Assembly (NCBI GenBank): GCA_023392575.1
Contig: JAEVYV010000250.1
Coordinates: 1-14,860, forward strand
Source: Bacteroidota bacterium
Lineage (GTDB): Bacteria; Bacteroidota; Bacteroidia; Chitinophagales; Chitinophagaceae
DNA: 14,860 nt
Direction: 5' to 3'
Position numbers and translations under genes: made by a program. The notes under the pieces are model-generated. The model did not search any database. It was not told the DNA's origin and was given only the letters and a program-made list of their open reading frames with translations. Every line of letters starts with the position of its first letter. The first letter of the stretch is position 1. Of this stretch, positions 1-7,607 are shown one piece after another.

Positions 1-878
1 TTGCTTTTGCCAGCGACACCCAGGCGCCCATGTGGGTGGAAACCCTTTGGCTGAAAGCGCATGACAACCGCAACGCCACCAAAAAAATATTCAACCAGAT
101 TGGGGCTTTGCAGCCGGGATCGCTTTATTTATTGGGCGATGTGGTGAACCTGGGCTACAGCAACCGCCAGTGGAAACCCATTGATGCTTATTTGCAAACC
201 CTCCGCAGCCAGGGGATTGAGATCAGTGCCGTGTTGGGCAACCACGAACTAATGGGCCGGCCCAAAAAAGGAGAGCAAAAATTCCAGGCCCGTTTTCCCA
301 ATCATGTGCGGACGGGTTATGTCCAGATCAAGGATTCGGTAGCCATCGTTTTATTAAATTCCAATTTCAAAAAACTAAACAAAAAAGAAGACGAGCAGCA
401 AACCAACTGGTATCAAGCCACCCTGGAAAGCCTAGACGCCAATCCTGCCATTCAATTCATCATCACCGCCTGCCACCACTCGCCTTTTACCAACAGCAAA
501 ATTGTGGGTTCCTCCAAAGATGTACAGCAAAGGTTTGTACCCGCTTTTTTGGCATCAAAAAAAAGCCGGCTGTTTTTATCTGGTCACTGCCACGGGTTTG
601 AGCACTACCAAATAGAAGGCAAGGACTTTATGGTCATCGGCGGCGGTGGCGGACTGCACCAGCCCCTGCGCCAGGGTAAAGACTGCCTGCCCGATCTAGC
701 CACAGTGTATAAACCCCTGTTTCATTTTTTGACCGTAAAACGCAAGGGCGGCCAATTGCAGGTCAGCTCCCTGCAATTGGAAAACGAGGGCTTCAAGGAA
801 GGTTTGGCGCTGACCATAACCCACACGGCCCATCCAGACCTTGCCCATACCGCTCCCTTACCGGACAAAGCAAATTAA
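1..878 (+). CDS. Metallophosphoesterase (calcineurin-like), 5'-truncated by window edge
   Basis: This is the C-terminal part of a calcineurin-like metallophosphoesterase; the reading frame is open to the left edge, with the first complete codon at base 3. The metal-binding motifs appear in the usual order: SDTQ near the start, GDVV, GNHE, CHHSPF and GHCHGFEH, followed by a glycine-rich GGGGGLHQPLRQG segment. In this fold those Asp, His and Asn residues bind a dinuclear metal centre that hydrolyses phosphoester bonds; the substrate cannot be told from sequence. The ATG at base 30 lies inside the first metal motif region, just after SDTQAP, so it is not the real start. The protein is closely matched by the gene directly downstream (949-1872), in a tandem paralogous pair separated by 70 bases. 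No signal peptide can be judged because the N-terminus is missing. The family call is secure; the biological role is unknown. Confidence 0.9.
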   Translation, partial: AFASDTQAPMWVETLWLKAHDNRNATKKIFNQIGALQPGSLYLLGDVVNLGYSNRQWKPIDAYLQTLRSQGIEISAVLGNHELMGRPKKGEQKFQARFPNHVRTGYVQIKDSVAIVLLNSNFKKLNKKEDEQQTNWYQATLESLDANPAIQFIITACHHSPFTNSKIVGSSKDVQQRFVPAFLASKKSRLFLSGHCHGFEHYQIEGKDFMVIGGGGGLHQPLRQGKDCLPDLATVYKPLFHFLTVKRKGGQLQVSSLQLENEGFKEGLALTITHTAHPDLAHTAPLPDKAN

Positions 879-948
879 AACGCTTTCAATTTTTAATTGG
901 TACAGATTTTTCTCAGGCATAAAAGCAACTATCTGCTTCAAACCATAC

Positions 949-1872
949 ATGCCTGTGACAGCAAACACATCTATTGACCATATTGTTCTTGCTTTTGCCA
1001 GCGACACCCAGGCGCCCATGTGGGTGGAAACACTTTGGCTCCGCTCCCACAAAAACCGGGCAGCGACCCGCCTGCTTTTTGGCGATGTGGTGCAACGCCG
1101 GCCGGCTGTGTTGTTTTTATTGGGCGATGTGGTGAACCTGGGCTACAGCAACCGCCAGTGGAAACCCATTGATGCCTACCTTGCGGCCCTGAGGGAAAGA
1201 AACATTTCTGTACACGCCATATTGGGCAACCACGAAGTAATGGGTCGGCCTTTATTAGGAGAACAAAAATTTCAAAAGCGGTTCCCAACCCATGTGCGTA
1301 CGGGATATTTTGAAGTGCATGATGCAGTGGCGGTGGTGTTGCTGAACTCTAATTTCAATACCCTTTCCAAAAAAGAAGACCAGCAACAGTTAACTTGGTA
1401 CGAAACAACCCTGCAACAGCTGGAAGAAGATTCCGCTGTGGATTTTATCATTACCGGCTGCCACCATTCGCCCTTCACCAACAGCCGTGTGGTCAGGCCT
1501 TCGGTTGAAGTAGAAAAAAAATTTGTTCCGCTTTTTTTGCAGTCCAAAAAAAGCCAGTTGTTCCTTTCCGGGCACTGCCATGCCTTTGAACATTATTTGG
1601 GGGGCGGAAAAGATTTCTTGGTCATTGGCGGCGGGGGTGGACTGCGCCAGCCCCTGCGTCAGGGAATCGGTTCGCTTACCGATCTGGCCGGAGCGTACAA
1701 GCCCTTGTTTCACTATCTGACCGTTCAGCGCAGGGCCGACCAGTTGCAGGTCGCCTCCATTCAGCTTAAAAAAGATTTTTCCGGCTTTGACGTTGGTTTG
1801 AAAACAGATATCAAAAAACAGGCGGCCACCCTTATTCCCGAAGGGCACATTATCCATTCCGGAACCGCTTAA
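949..1872 (+). CDS. Metallophosphoesterase (calcineurin-like), tandem paralogue
   Basis: A 307-residue calcineurin-like metallophosphoesterase. Visible metal-site motifs are D19/Q21 (SDTQ), G59-D60 (GDVVNLG), G93-N94-H95-E96, H172-H173 (CHHS) and G208-H209-C210-H211. A Gly-rich turn, IGGGGGLRQPLRQG, follows the last motif, as in the upstream copy. I chose ATG 949 because it puts the first motif at a normal distance from the N-terminus; an upstream in-frame TTG at 841 would overlap the end of the preceding gene and add residues with no counterpart. No signal peptide is evident, so a cytoplasmic location is inferred. The gene is a tandem duplicate of the one upstream, with blocks of identical DNA between diverged segments. 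It also carries an extra GDVV (residues 45-48) that the first copy lacks. The substrate is unknown. Confidence 0.9.
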   Translation: MPVTANTSIDHIVLAFASDTQAPMWVETLWLRSHKNRAATRLLFGDVVQRRPAVLFLLGDVVNLGYSNRQWKPIDAYLAALRERNISVHAILGNHEVMGRPLLGEQKFQKRFPTHVRTGYFEVHDAVAVVLLNSNFNTLSKKEDQQQLTWYETTLQQLEEDSAVDFIITGCHHSPFTNSRVVRPSVEVEKKFVPLFLQSKKSQLFLSGHCHAFEHYLGGGKDFLVIGGGGGLRQPLRQGIGSLTDLAGAYKPLFHYLTVQRRADQLQVASIQLKKDFSGFDVGLKTDIKKQAATLIPEGHIIHSGTA

Positions 1873-1885
1873 ATACATCTGTATT
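1872..1885. repeat. Short perfect inverted repeat upstream of the P1 peptidase gene
   Basis: AATACA and TGTATT are separated by two bases, just after the second phosphoesterase gene and 26 bases before the ATG of the peptidase gene. It could be a small operator or chance. No known regulator is implied, and no T-tract follows that would make it a terminator. Confidence 0.2.
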
Positions 1886-1911
1886 CCGTAATTTGAGCGC
1901 AAACGGAAATT

Positions 1912-3042
1912 ATGTACAAGCTGCTTTTCGCCTGCCTGATTTGTTTTCAAAGCCTGATTGTTTTTGCACAAAAGCAAAGAGCCCGGGACCTGGGCCTGAC
2001 CATTGGCGTATTGTCCACGGGAAAACACAATGCCATCACCGATGTTCCGGGTGTAAAGGTGGGCCACACCACCCTCATCAAGGGCGATTCGGTGCGTACC
2101 GGCGTTACGGCCATTCTGCCGCATGAGGGCAATTTGTTTCAGCAAAAAGTACCGGCAGCGGTGTACGTGGGCAATGGGTTTGGCAAACTGGCCGGCAGCA
2201 CCCAGGTGCAGGAGCTGGGCACGATGGAAAGCCCGGTTGTGCTCACCAACACCCTAAGTGTGCCCACGGCCATGAACGCCGTGATTGACTACACCCTCAA
2301 GCAGCCGGGAAACGAAGACGTTCGTTCGGTAAATGCCCTTGTGGGTGAAACCAATGACGGAGGCTTGAACGACATTCGGGGAAGACATGTAACAGAAGCC
2401 CAGGTGCTCACGGCCATTCACAACGCAAAAACCGGTGCGGTGGTGGAAGGAAACGTGGGCGCCGGAACCGGAACCATTTGCTTTGGATTTAAAGGCGGCA
2501 TTGGAACCGCTTCCCGAAAGCTTCCGGAACGCCTGGGTGGCTATACCGTTGGCGTTTTGGTGCAAAGCAATTTTGGCGGGGTGCTGCAAGTAGACGGAGT
2601 GCCCGTGGGCGAGGAGCTAAAAAAATATTACCTGAGCGACTTATTAAACAACCGGGAAGATGGCTCTTGCATGATCGTGGTGGCGACCAATGCCCCGCTG
2701 GACAGCCGCAACCTGGAACGCCTGGCCAAAAGAGCGTTTATGGGCCTGGCAAAAACCGGAGGCATTGCGCATAACGGAAGCGGTGATTATGTGATTGCTT
2801 TTTCAACGGATTCCAGCCTGCGGGTTGCCCACAACATGAAAGAGCCGGTGCAATCGCAGAAGCTGCTGCACAACGATGCGGTTTCGCCCCTGTTTTTGGC
2901 GGCCATCGAAGCCACCGAAGAAGCGATCATCAATTCCCTGCTGGCAGCCGAAACGGTTGCGGTCAAAGGAAAAAAAGTAGAAGCCCTCCCTATGGAGGCG
3001 CTGAGGACCATCTTAAAAAAACACAACCGCCTGAAACGTTAA
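1912..3042 (+). CDS. Secreted P1 family peptidase (DmpA/L-aminopeptidase-like, family S58)
   Basis: A 376-residue member of the DmpA/BapA family of N-terminal-nucleophile aminopeptidases (MEROPS S58). The N-terminus MYKLLFACLICFQSLIVFAQ is a signal peptide, so export to the periplasm is inferred. The mature protein opens with the family hallmark ITDVPGVKVGHTTL. Other recognisable segments are ALVGETNDGGLNDIRG, GNVGAGTGTICFGFKGGIG and the region DGSCMIVVATNAPLDSRNLERLA. By comparison with DmpA, which self-cleaves before Ser250, the Gly-Ser bond preceding Ser252 here is the expected autoproteolysis site, and Ser252 the nucleophile of the beta-subunit. Such enzymes release N-terminal residues from peptides, amides or beta-amino acids; the specificity cannot be read. 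It starts 39 bases after the phosphoesterase gene and could be co-transcribed with it. It ends only 14 bases from a convergent gene. Confidence 0.93.
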   Translation: MYKLLFACLICFQSLIVFAQKQRARDLGLTIGVLSTGKHNAITDVPGVKVGHTTLIKGDSVRTGVTAILPHEGNLFQQKVPAAVYVGNGFGKLAGSTQVQELGTMESPVVLTNTLSVPTAMNAVIDYTLKQPGNEDVRSVNALVGETNDGGLNDIRGRHVTEAQVLTAIHNAKTGAVVEGNVGAGTGTICFGFKGGIGTASRKLPERLGGYTVGVLVQSNFGGVLQVDGVPVGEELKKYYLSDLLNNREDGSCMIVVATNAPLDSRNLERLAKRAFMGLAKTGGIAHNGSGDYVIAFSTDSSLRVAHNMKEPVQSQKLLHNDAVSPLFLAAIEATEEAIINSLLAAETVAVKGKKVEALPMEALRTILKKHNRLKR

Positions 3043-3056
3043 ACCGGCCGGGCGAC

Positions 3057-3440
3057 TCAGCGCTCTTTGTGCCGGCGGTCGACCCGCACAATGGTGATGG
3101 ATGAGCGGTCATCGCCGGTAATTAAGATAGAATCCTTGGTGATCACCTTAAGCGAATAATTTCGGATGCCCCTTTGGGAAAAAATCGAATCGCCCACCAG
3201 CAGGTAGCGCACCGTATCCTCTTTGATTTTTTTCAGGGAATCGTCTTTGTACGTCGTATCGTTGATAAAGGATACATATTTTCTGGAAGTATCCCTTTTG
3301 CTGTCATACACATAAAGGTCCCGGCCCAGGGAGTCTTTGCCCTGCAGGCGCATAATCTGCCATTGCCCAAGCAAGGACACCTCTTTGTTGCGTTTGCACC
3401 CCGGTGCAAGCAGGATAAGCAGCAGTAAAAATGATTTCAT
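3057..3440 (-). CDS. Small putative lipoprotein, unknown function
   Basis: A 127-residue hypothetical protein. The N-terminus MKSFLLLLILLAPGC is a short hydrophobic segment ending in a lipobox-like LAPGC, so Cys15 would be lipidated and the protein anchored in the membrane. The Pro before Gly is not typical, and the lipobox call is therefore moderate. The mature part, with KEVSLLGQWQIMRLQGKD near its start and alternating polar and hydrophobic stretches, looks like a small beta-rich domain of the general lipocalin-like kind common in Bacteroidota lipoproteins. This is an inference from pattern, not a family match. ATG at 3440 is preferred over the GTG two codons upstream. It lies 73 bases downstream of the sugar dehydrogenase gene on the same strand, so the two may share a transcript. 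Confidence 0.75.
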   Translation of the reverse strand: MKSFLLLLILLAPGCKRNKEVSLLGQWQIMRLQGKDSLGRDLYVYDSKRDTSRKYVSFINDTTYKDDSLKKIKEDTVRYLLVGDSIFSQRGIRNYSLKVITKDSILITGDDRSSITIVRVDRRHKER

Positions 3441-3513
3441 ACCCACTTTTCACTAGCACCTGCAAAACAAAGACCGGGCAGAACCTTAAAAAGGAATTGA
3501 GAAAGCCGTCTGT

Positions 3514-4683
3514 TTAGTTTACCGGCACCAACCGCAAAAACATGCCCGGGCTTTCGGTAAGCACATAAATGTAGCCATCCGGACCCTGGGCCACCGCCCT
3601 TACCCGGCCAATGCCCTTTAGCAGTCTTTCTTCGTTGATCACTTTGCGGTCCTTGACCTCCAGCCTGGCGATCAGCTGACCGGCCAAAGCCCCTACCAGC
3701 AGGTTGCCCTTCCAACCCTTGTAGCGGTTGCTGGTAACCAGCGCCATGCCGCAGGGCGCAATGGAAGGCACCCAGGTGTAAAGAGGAGCATTGATGCCTT
3801 CTTTTTCCTTGTCGTTGGATATAATGCTTCCGTTATAATCAATGCCGTGGGTGGTTAAAGGCCAGCCGTAGTTTTTTCCTTTTTCTTCGATATTGATCTC
3901 ATCTCCGCCCTTGGGACCATGCTCATGGGTCCACAAAACGCCCCTGGCCGCATCGTACACCATGCCCTGCACGTTGCGGTGGCCATAGGTCCATATTTCG
4001 GGCTTGGCCCCCGCCTGATTCACAAAAGGATTATCGGCCGGTACGCGGCCATCGTCGTGCAGGCGAATGATTTTGCCATTGTGGGTGCCCAGGTTTTGGG
4101 CGTTTGCCTTGGTACCCCTTTCGCCGGTGGAAACGAATACGTGACCTTTGCCGTCAAAGGCAATGCGGGAGCCAAAATGCACACCTGAAGCCACAAAGGG
4201 ATCGACCACAAAAAGCTCCTGCAGGCTGGTCAGCGAGTTTCCCTGCAATTTGGCCCGGGCCAGGGTGGTGCTTCCGCCGCCGTTGCCCGGCTGGGCATAG
4301 GTAAGATAAATCCATCCGTTTTGGGCATAGGCCGGATGAAGCTGAATATCCAGCAAACCGCCCTGCCCGTTGGCATATACCTTGGGAACACCTTCCAGTT
4401 TCTCAGGCAACAGCTTTCTATCCTTTACAACCCGTATCTCACCCGATTTTTCGGTAATGAGCACCCGCCTGTCAGGCAGAAACGCCATGCCCCAGGGGCT
4501 TTGCAGGCCGGTGGCAATGGTATCTACTTTTATTTTTTGTGAAACCGAAGGTTCGATATGCGCCTGATGGTTATCCTCCGTTGCGAGCACCTGAATCTTG
4601 CCATCGCTGCAGGAGAGCAAAACCAGAGAAGACAAAAGGAGGGCCGTACGTCGGGGCCGCAAAGAAGGTAAAACAAAATTCAT
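3514..4683 (-). CDS. PQQ-dependent sugar dehydrogenase-like lipoprotein (GSDH family)
   Basis: A 389-residue protein of the glucose/sorbosone dehydrogenase family (Pfam GSDH, six-bladed beta-propeller; relatives are soluble PQQ glucose dehydrogenase and E. coli YliI aldose dehydrogenase). The N-terminus ends in a lipobox, VLLSC, with Cys25 as the lipid site, so an exported membrane-anchored form is expected. Family landmarks are GLQSPWGMAFLPDRRVLITE near residue 60, GQGGLLDIQLHP, SGVHFGSRIAFDGKG with His169 corresponding to the catalytic base of soluble GDH, YGHRNVQGM with Arg236 in the PQQ-contact position, and HGPKGGDEINIEEKGKNYGW. Enzymes of this type oxidise aldose C1 hydroxyls with PQQ and pass electrons to acceptors. 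No PQQ synthesis genes are in the window, so the cofactor would have to come from elsewhere. The gene is divergent from the outer-membrane receptor gene at 4888. Confidence 0.93.
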   Translation of the reverse strand: MNFVLPSLRPRRTALLLSSLVLLSCSDGKIQVLATEDNHQAHIEPSVSQKIKVDTIATGLQSPWGMAFLPDRRVLITEKSGEIRVVKDRKLLPEKLEGVPKVYANGQGGLLDIQLHPAYAQNGWIYLTYAQPGNGGGSTTLARAKLQGNSLTSLQELFVVDPFVASGVHFGSRIAFDGKGHVFVSTGERGTKANAQNLGTHNGKIIRLHDDGRVPADNPFVNQAGAKPEIWTYGHRNVQGMVYDAARGVLWTHEHGPKGGDEINIEEKGKNYGWPLTTHGIDYNGSIISNDKEKEGINAPLYTWVPSIAPCGMALVTSNRYKGWKGNLLVGALAGQLIARLEVKDRKVINEERLLKGIGRVRAVAQGPDGYIYVLTESPGMFLRLVPVN

Positions 4684-4728
4684 GATCTGAGTTTAATTGA
4701 ACGTGTCGCAAATAAATACTGACGGTAT

Positions 4729-4736
4729 CAAAAATA
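4729..4736 (-). promoter_or_regulatory. Candidate -7 element for the sugar dehydrogenase gene
   Basis: On the minus strand this reads TATTTTTG, an exact match to the Bacteroidota -7 consensus TAnnTTTG, 45 bases upstream of the ATG at 4683. No TTTG or TTG is seen at the usual spacing upstream, so the assignment is weak. Confidence 0.3.
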
Positions 4737-4887
4737 AAGTGGTTTGTTCATTTTGCACATCTGTCCGAAAACTTCCTGTTTCGGCCGGCACCTTCCCGTG
4801 TTTTATCCATCTTCCTATTTTACCGCTCCCCCAAATTTTGCCGGCCGGCCCAAGTGCTTGCCCTAAATTGGCCGCCAATACTTGTCC

Positions 4888-7308
4888 ATGCAAAAGCTTT
4901 TTTACTCCCTGCTCCTGTTGGTTGTTTTTTCTTTTTCGTATGCGCAAAACAGTGACACGTTAACCCTGAAGGTAACCGACCCGGCTGGCGAGCCCCTCTC
5001 CGGCGCCACCGTAGAACTTTTACAGGGGGACTCTTCCCTGCTCAAAGTCCAAATGACGGATGCGGCGGGAATGGTTAGCTTTGGCAGGCTTCAACCCGGC
5101 GTTTATTTTTGGCGCATCAGCCGGGTGGGATACAGCGGATATTTTTCCCCGGCCATTTCCTTCCCATCCAATCCGGCGTTGCCCGCAAGCACCATTGTGC
5201 TGCAGTCAGCCACCCACCAGCTTGGTGCCATTACCGTATCGGCCCGCAAACCCTTTATAGAGCTAAAGCCCGGCAAAACCGTGGTGAATATGGAATCGGG
5301 GAGCACCAACGTTGGAGCAACCGCCCTGGAAGCCCTGGAGAAACTGCCCGGCATTACCGTGGATAAGGACGGCAACATTTCGCTTAAAGGCAAAAGCGGC
5401 GTAACCATAATGCTGGACGGCAAGCCTACCTATTTGGATGCGGCGCAGCTGTCTACTCTTTTAAACGGCATGAGCGCTTCGCAGATAAGCCAGGTGGAGA
5501 TCATGGATCAGCCGGGGGCCCGGTACGATGCGGCCGGCAATGCAGGCATCATCAACATCAAAACCAAAAAAACAGGGCAAAAAGGATTTAACGGCAGCCT
5601 CACAACGTTGTATGCCCAGGGCCGCTATCCCAAAAACAATAATAGCTTGCAGCTGAATTACCGCAGCGGCCCCTGGAACTTGTTTTTGAATTACAGCTAT
5701 AATTTTAACCACAACTTTACCCGCATTGATGCCCTGCGCACGTATTTTAAAAGCAACGGAGAAACAATAGCTTCTTTTTTAGAACAGCCCAGCTTTTTGG
5801 AAGGCAGGGGGCATACTCACGGTCTGCGCACAGGCGTTGATTATGCCCTTGGTGCAAAAACCACTGTTGGACTAGCCTTCAATGGCCTGCTGCTGGACCG
5901 TGCCAGTACCGGCAACAACCTCGCCCTGTGGATGGCAGCGGATAAAACTCCCGATTCGCTTATTGAAACGCACAGCAAGAGCGGCACCAACTGGAAAAAC
6001 GGCGGCGCCAACCTCAACTTCAGGCACCGCTTTTCGGCCTCCCGCGAGCTGACCGCTGATGCAGACCTGATTGGCTACCGCATTCGCGGCAACCAGTTTT
6101 TTGAGAACCATTCCATTGCACCGGTTTCGTATTCGGAAGCCTCAAGGGCAACCATTCCCTCCGACATCCAAATCCTTTCGGCCAAGGCAGATTATACCGA
6201 ACAAGGGAAAGAAATAAAATGGGAAGGCGGCTGGAAGACCTCGCACATCACCACCGATAACCTGGCGGCTTATGAATACAGAGCCGGCAATGCCTGGGAG
6301 CCCGATCTGGGGAAAACCAATCATTTTCTTTATACCGAAAACATCCATGCCCTCTATGCTTCGGCAGAAACCAGGCAAAAGCGCTGGACCCTTCAGGGAG
6401 GGCTGCGCTACGAAATGACCCATTACAATGCCCGTCAATTGGGCAACGCGGTGGTGAAGGATTCGTCTTTTTCCCGCAGCTACAACGGCTTGTTTCCTTC
6501 TGTGTTTGTTTCGGTGGCGGCCGATTCGGCCAACACGTTTTCTTTGAGTGCCGGCCGCCGTATTGACCGGCCAGCTTTTCAAAAACTAAACCCCTTTCTG
6601 TTCATCATCAACAAATACACTTATCAGCGGGGCAATCCGTTTTACCGGCCCCAGTATACCTGGAACCTGGAACTCTCCCACAGCTATAAAAATGTGTTGC
6701 TTACGGGCCTTAGCTACAGCCGCACCACGGATTATTTCTCGCAGATCTTTCCGCTGGACACTACCGGCATTGTGATTTATACCGAAGGGAACCTGGGCAA
6801 GCTGCAAACCCTCGGGCTCTCGGTGGGCACTCAGTTGGCGCCTACGCGGTGGTGGTCTTTTTCGGCACAGGCGGTGTTGAGCCACAAGCAAATGGAGGGC
6901 TTTATTGAAAAAGCCTACCACGCCAACATCACTCAATACCAATTAAACCTGAACAACCAGCTCAAATTTCAAAAGGGATGGGCTGGGGAGATCAGCGGAT
7001 TTTACACCTCCAAAAGCCAAAACGATCTGCGGGAGATCGTGGACCCTGCCGGACAGTTATCCCTGGGCGTTTCCAAAAACATTCTACAAAATAAGGGCAC
7101 GGTGAAGCTGAGTATACGGGATGTTTTTTATACCCAGTGGATGAAGGGCATGACCTATTTTCCGCAGGCAACGGAGTACTTCAAACTTACCCGCGACACC
7201 CGGGTGGTGGCGGCATCGTTCACCTACCGCTTTGGCAAATCGTTTAAAACCATCAAGCGTTCCGAAGGCGCCGCCGGCGAAGAGGTACAAAGGGTGGGCA
7301 ACGGATAA
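4888..7308 (+). CDS. Outer-membrane beta-barrel protein, TonB-dependent receptor-like, with carboxypeptidase-regulatory N-domain
   Basis: An 806-residue outer-membrane protein. A signal peptide, MQKLFYSLLLLVVFSFSYAQ, is followed by a carboxypeptidase-regulatory-like beta-sandwich (about residues 24-95, with DPAGEPLSGATVELLQGD and LQPGVYFWRISRVGYSGY). Next comes a plug domain (about 110-225), with ALEKLPGITVDKDGNISLKG, VTIMLDGKPTYLD and GARYDAAGNAGIINIKTKK. The remainder is a barrel of aromatic-rich amphipathic strands ending near FTYRFGKSFK. This layout matches the Bacteroidota outer-membrane beta-barrel family (Pfam OMP_b-brl_3) related to TonB-dependent receptors. No SusD partner lies beside it, so a glycan-uptake role is not supported; siderophore, metal or peptide-type ligands are equally possible. 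ATG 4888 is chosen over a TTG two codons upstream because it begins a standard signal peptide. The C-terminal tail after the last strand is short and polar. Confidence 0.93.
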   Translation: MQKLFYSLLLLVVFSFSYAQNSDTLTLKVTDPAGEPLSGATVELLQGDSSLLKVQMTDAAGMVSFGRLQPGVYFWRISRVGYSGYFSPAISFPSNPALPASTIVLQSATHQLGAITVSARKPFIELKPGKTVVNMESGSTNVGATALEALEKLPGITVDKDGNISLKGKSGVTIMLDGKPTYLDAAQLSTLLNGMSASQISQVEIMDQPGARYDAAGNAGIINIKTKKTGQKGFNGSLTTLYAQGRYPKNNNSLQLNYRSGPWNLFLNYSYNFNHNFTRIDALRTYFKSNGETIASFLEQPSFLEGRGHTHGLRTGVDYALGAKTTVGLAFNGLLLDRASTGNNLALWMAADKTPDSLIETHSKSGTNWKNGGANLNFRHRFSASRELTADADLIGYRIRGNQFFENHSIAPVSYSEASRATIPSDIQILSAKADYTEQGKEIKWEGGWKTSHITTDNLAAYEYRAGNAWEPDLGKTNHFLYTENIHALYASAETRQKRWTLQGGLRYEMTHYNARQLGNAVVKDSSFSRSYNGLFPSVFVSVAADSANTFSLSAGRRIDRPAFQKLNPFLFIINKYTYQRGNPFYRPQYTWNLELSHSYKNVLLTGLSYSRTTDYFSQIFPLDTTGIVIYTEGNLGKLQTLGLSVGTQLAPTRWWSFSAQAVLSHKQMEGFIEKAYHANITQYQLNLNNQLKFQKGWAGEISGFYTSKSQNDLREIVDPAGQLSLGVSKNILQNKGTVKLSIRDVFYTQWMKGMTYFPQATEYFKLTRDTRVVAASFTYRFGKSFKTIKRSEGAAGEEVQRVGNG

Positions 7309-7607
7309 GGACTTGTGGATGTACCGGCGGCAGCAGGCCACTTCGCTTAAACAAAAAAGGTCGTTGTTCGCTGCCAACCAGCTCACTTTACAACCATTTT
7401 GCGCTTGCGCTCAGATTTGCTTCCGCATCCGTCACCCACGGCAAAAGCAAGTTATGCCCCACAGTTACCCGCCTGGGTAATTTATTGTATGGGATTGCTG
7501 CTGCTTTACATCAAGGCAGTACAAAAACTAACGGCTTCGTCCTTAATTTACCTGACGGTCTGGATTAACCACTCCATAGACTAAAGCTCACCCTTAAACG
7601 AAAAGAC
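7309..7607. other. Gene-free spacer between the receptor gene and the hemerythrin pseudogene
   Basis: No convincing coding region is seen on either strand; the short open frames here cross it without family features or plausible starts. The only structure noted is the small hairpin at 7465-7480. Confidence 0.6.
7465..7480 (+). terminator. Weak hairpin, possible terminator after the receptor gene
   Basis: TTACCC and GGGTAA pair around a GCCT loop and are followed by TTTATT. The stem is only six perfect pairs and lies about 155 bases after the receptor stop, so this is a tentative call. Confidence 0.3.

Noticed and set aside
841..948. TTG-initiated extension of the second phosphoesterase
   Set aside because: It would overlap the end of the upstream gene and add 36 residues with no equivalent; ATG 949 gives the normal family start.
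1390..2145. 251-codon open frame on the minus strand
   Set aside because: It is antisense to the phosphoesterase and peptidase genes, has no family features, and crosses two real genes.
4837..4871. Promoter for the outer-membrane receptor (TTTG then TAAATTGG)
   Set aside because: The -7 match is imperfect and would leave only about a ten-base leader before the ATG, so I did not list it.
4882..4887. TTG start two codons before the receptor ATG
   Set aside because: The ATG at 4888 begins a standard signal peptide and is the more usual codon.
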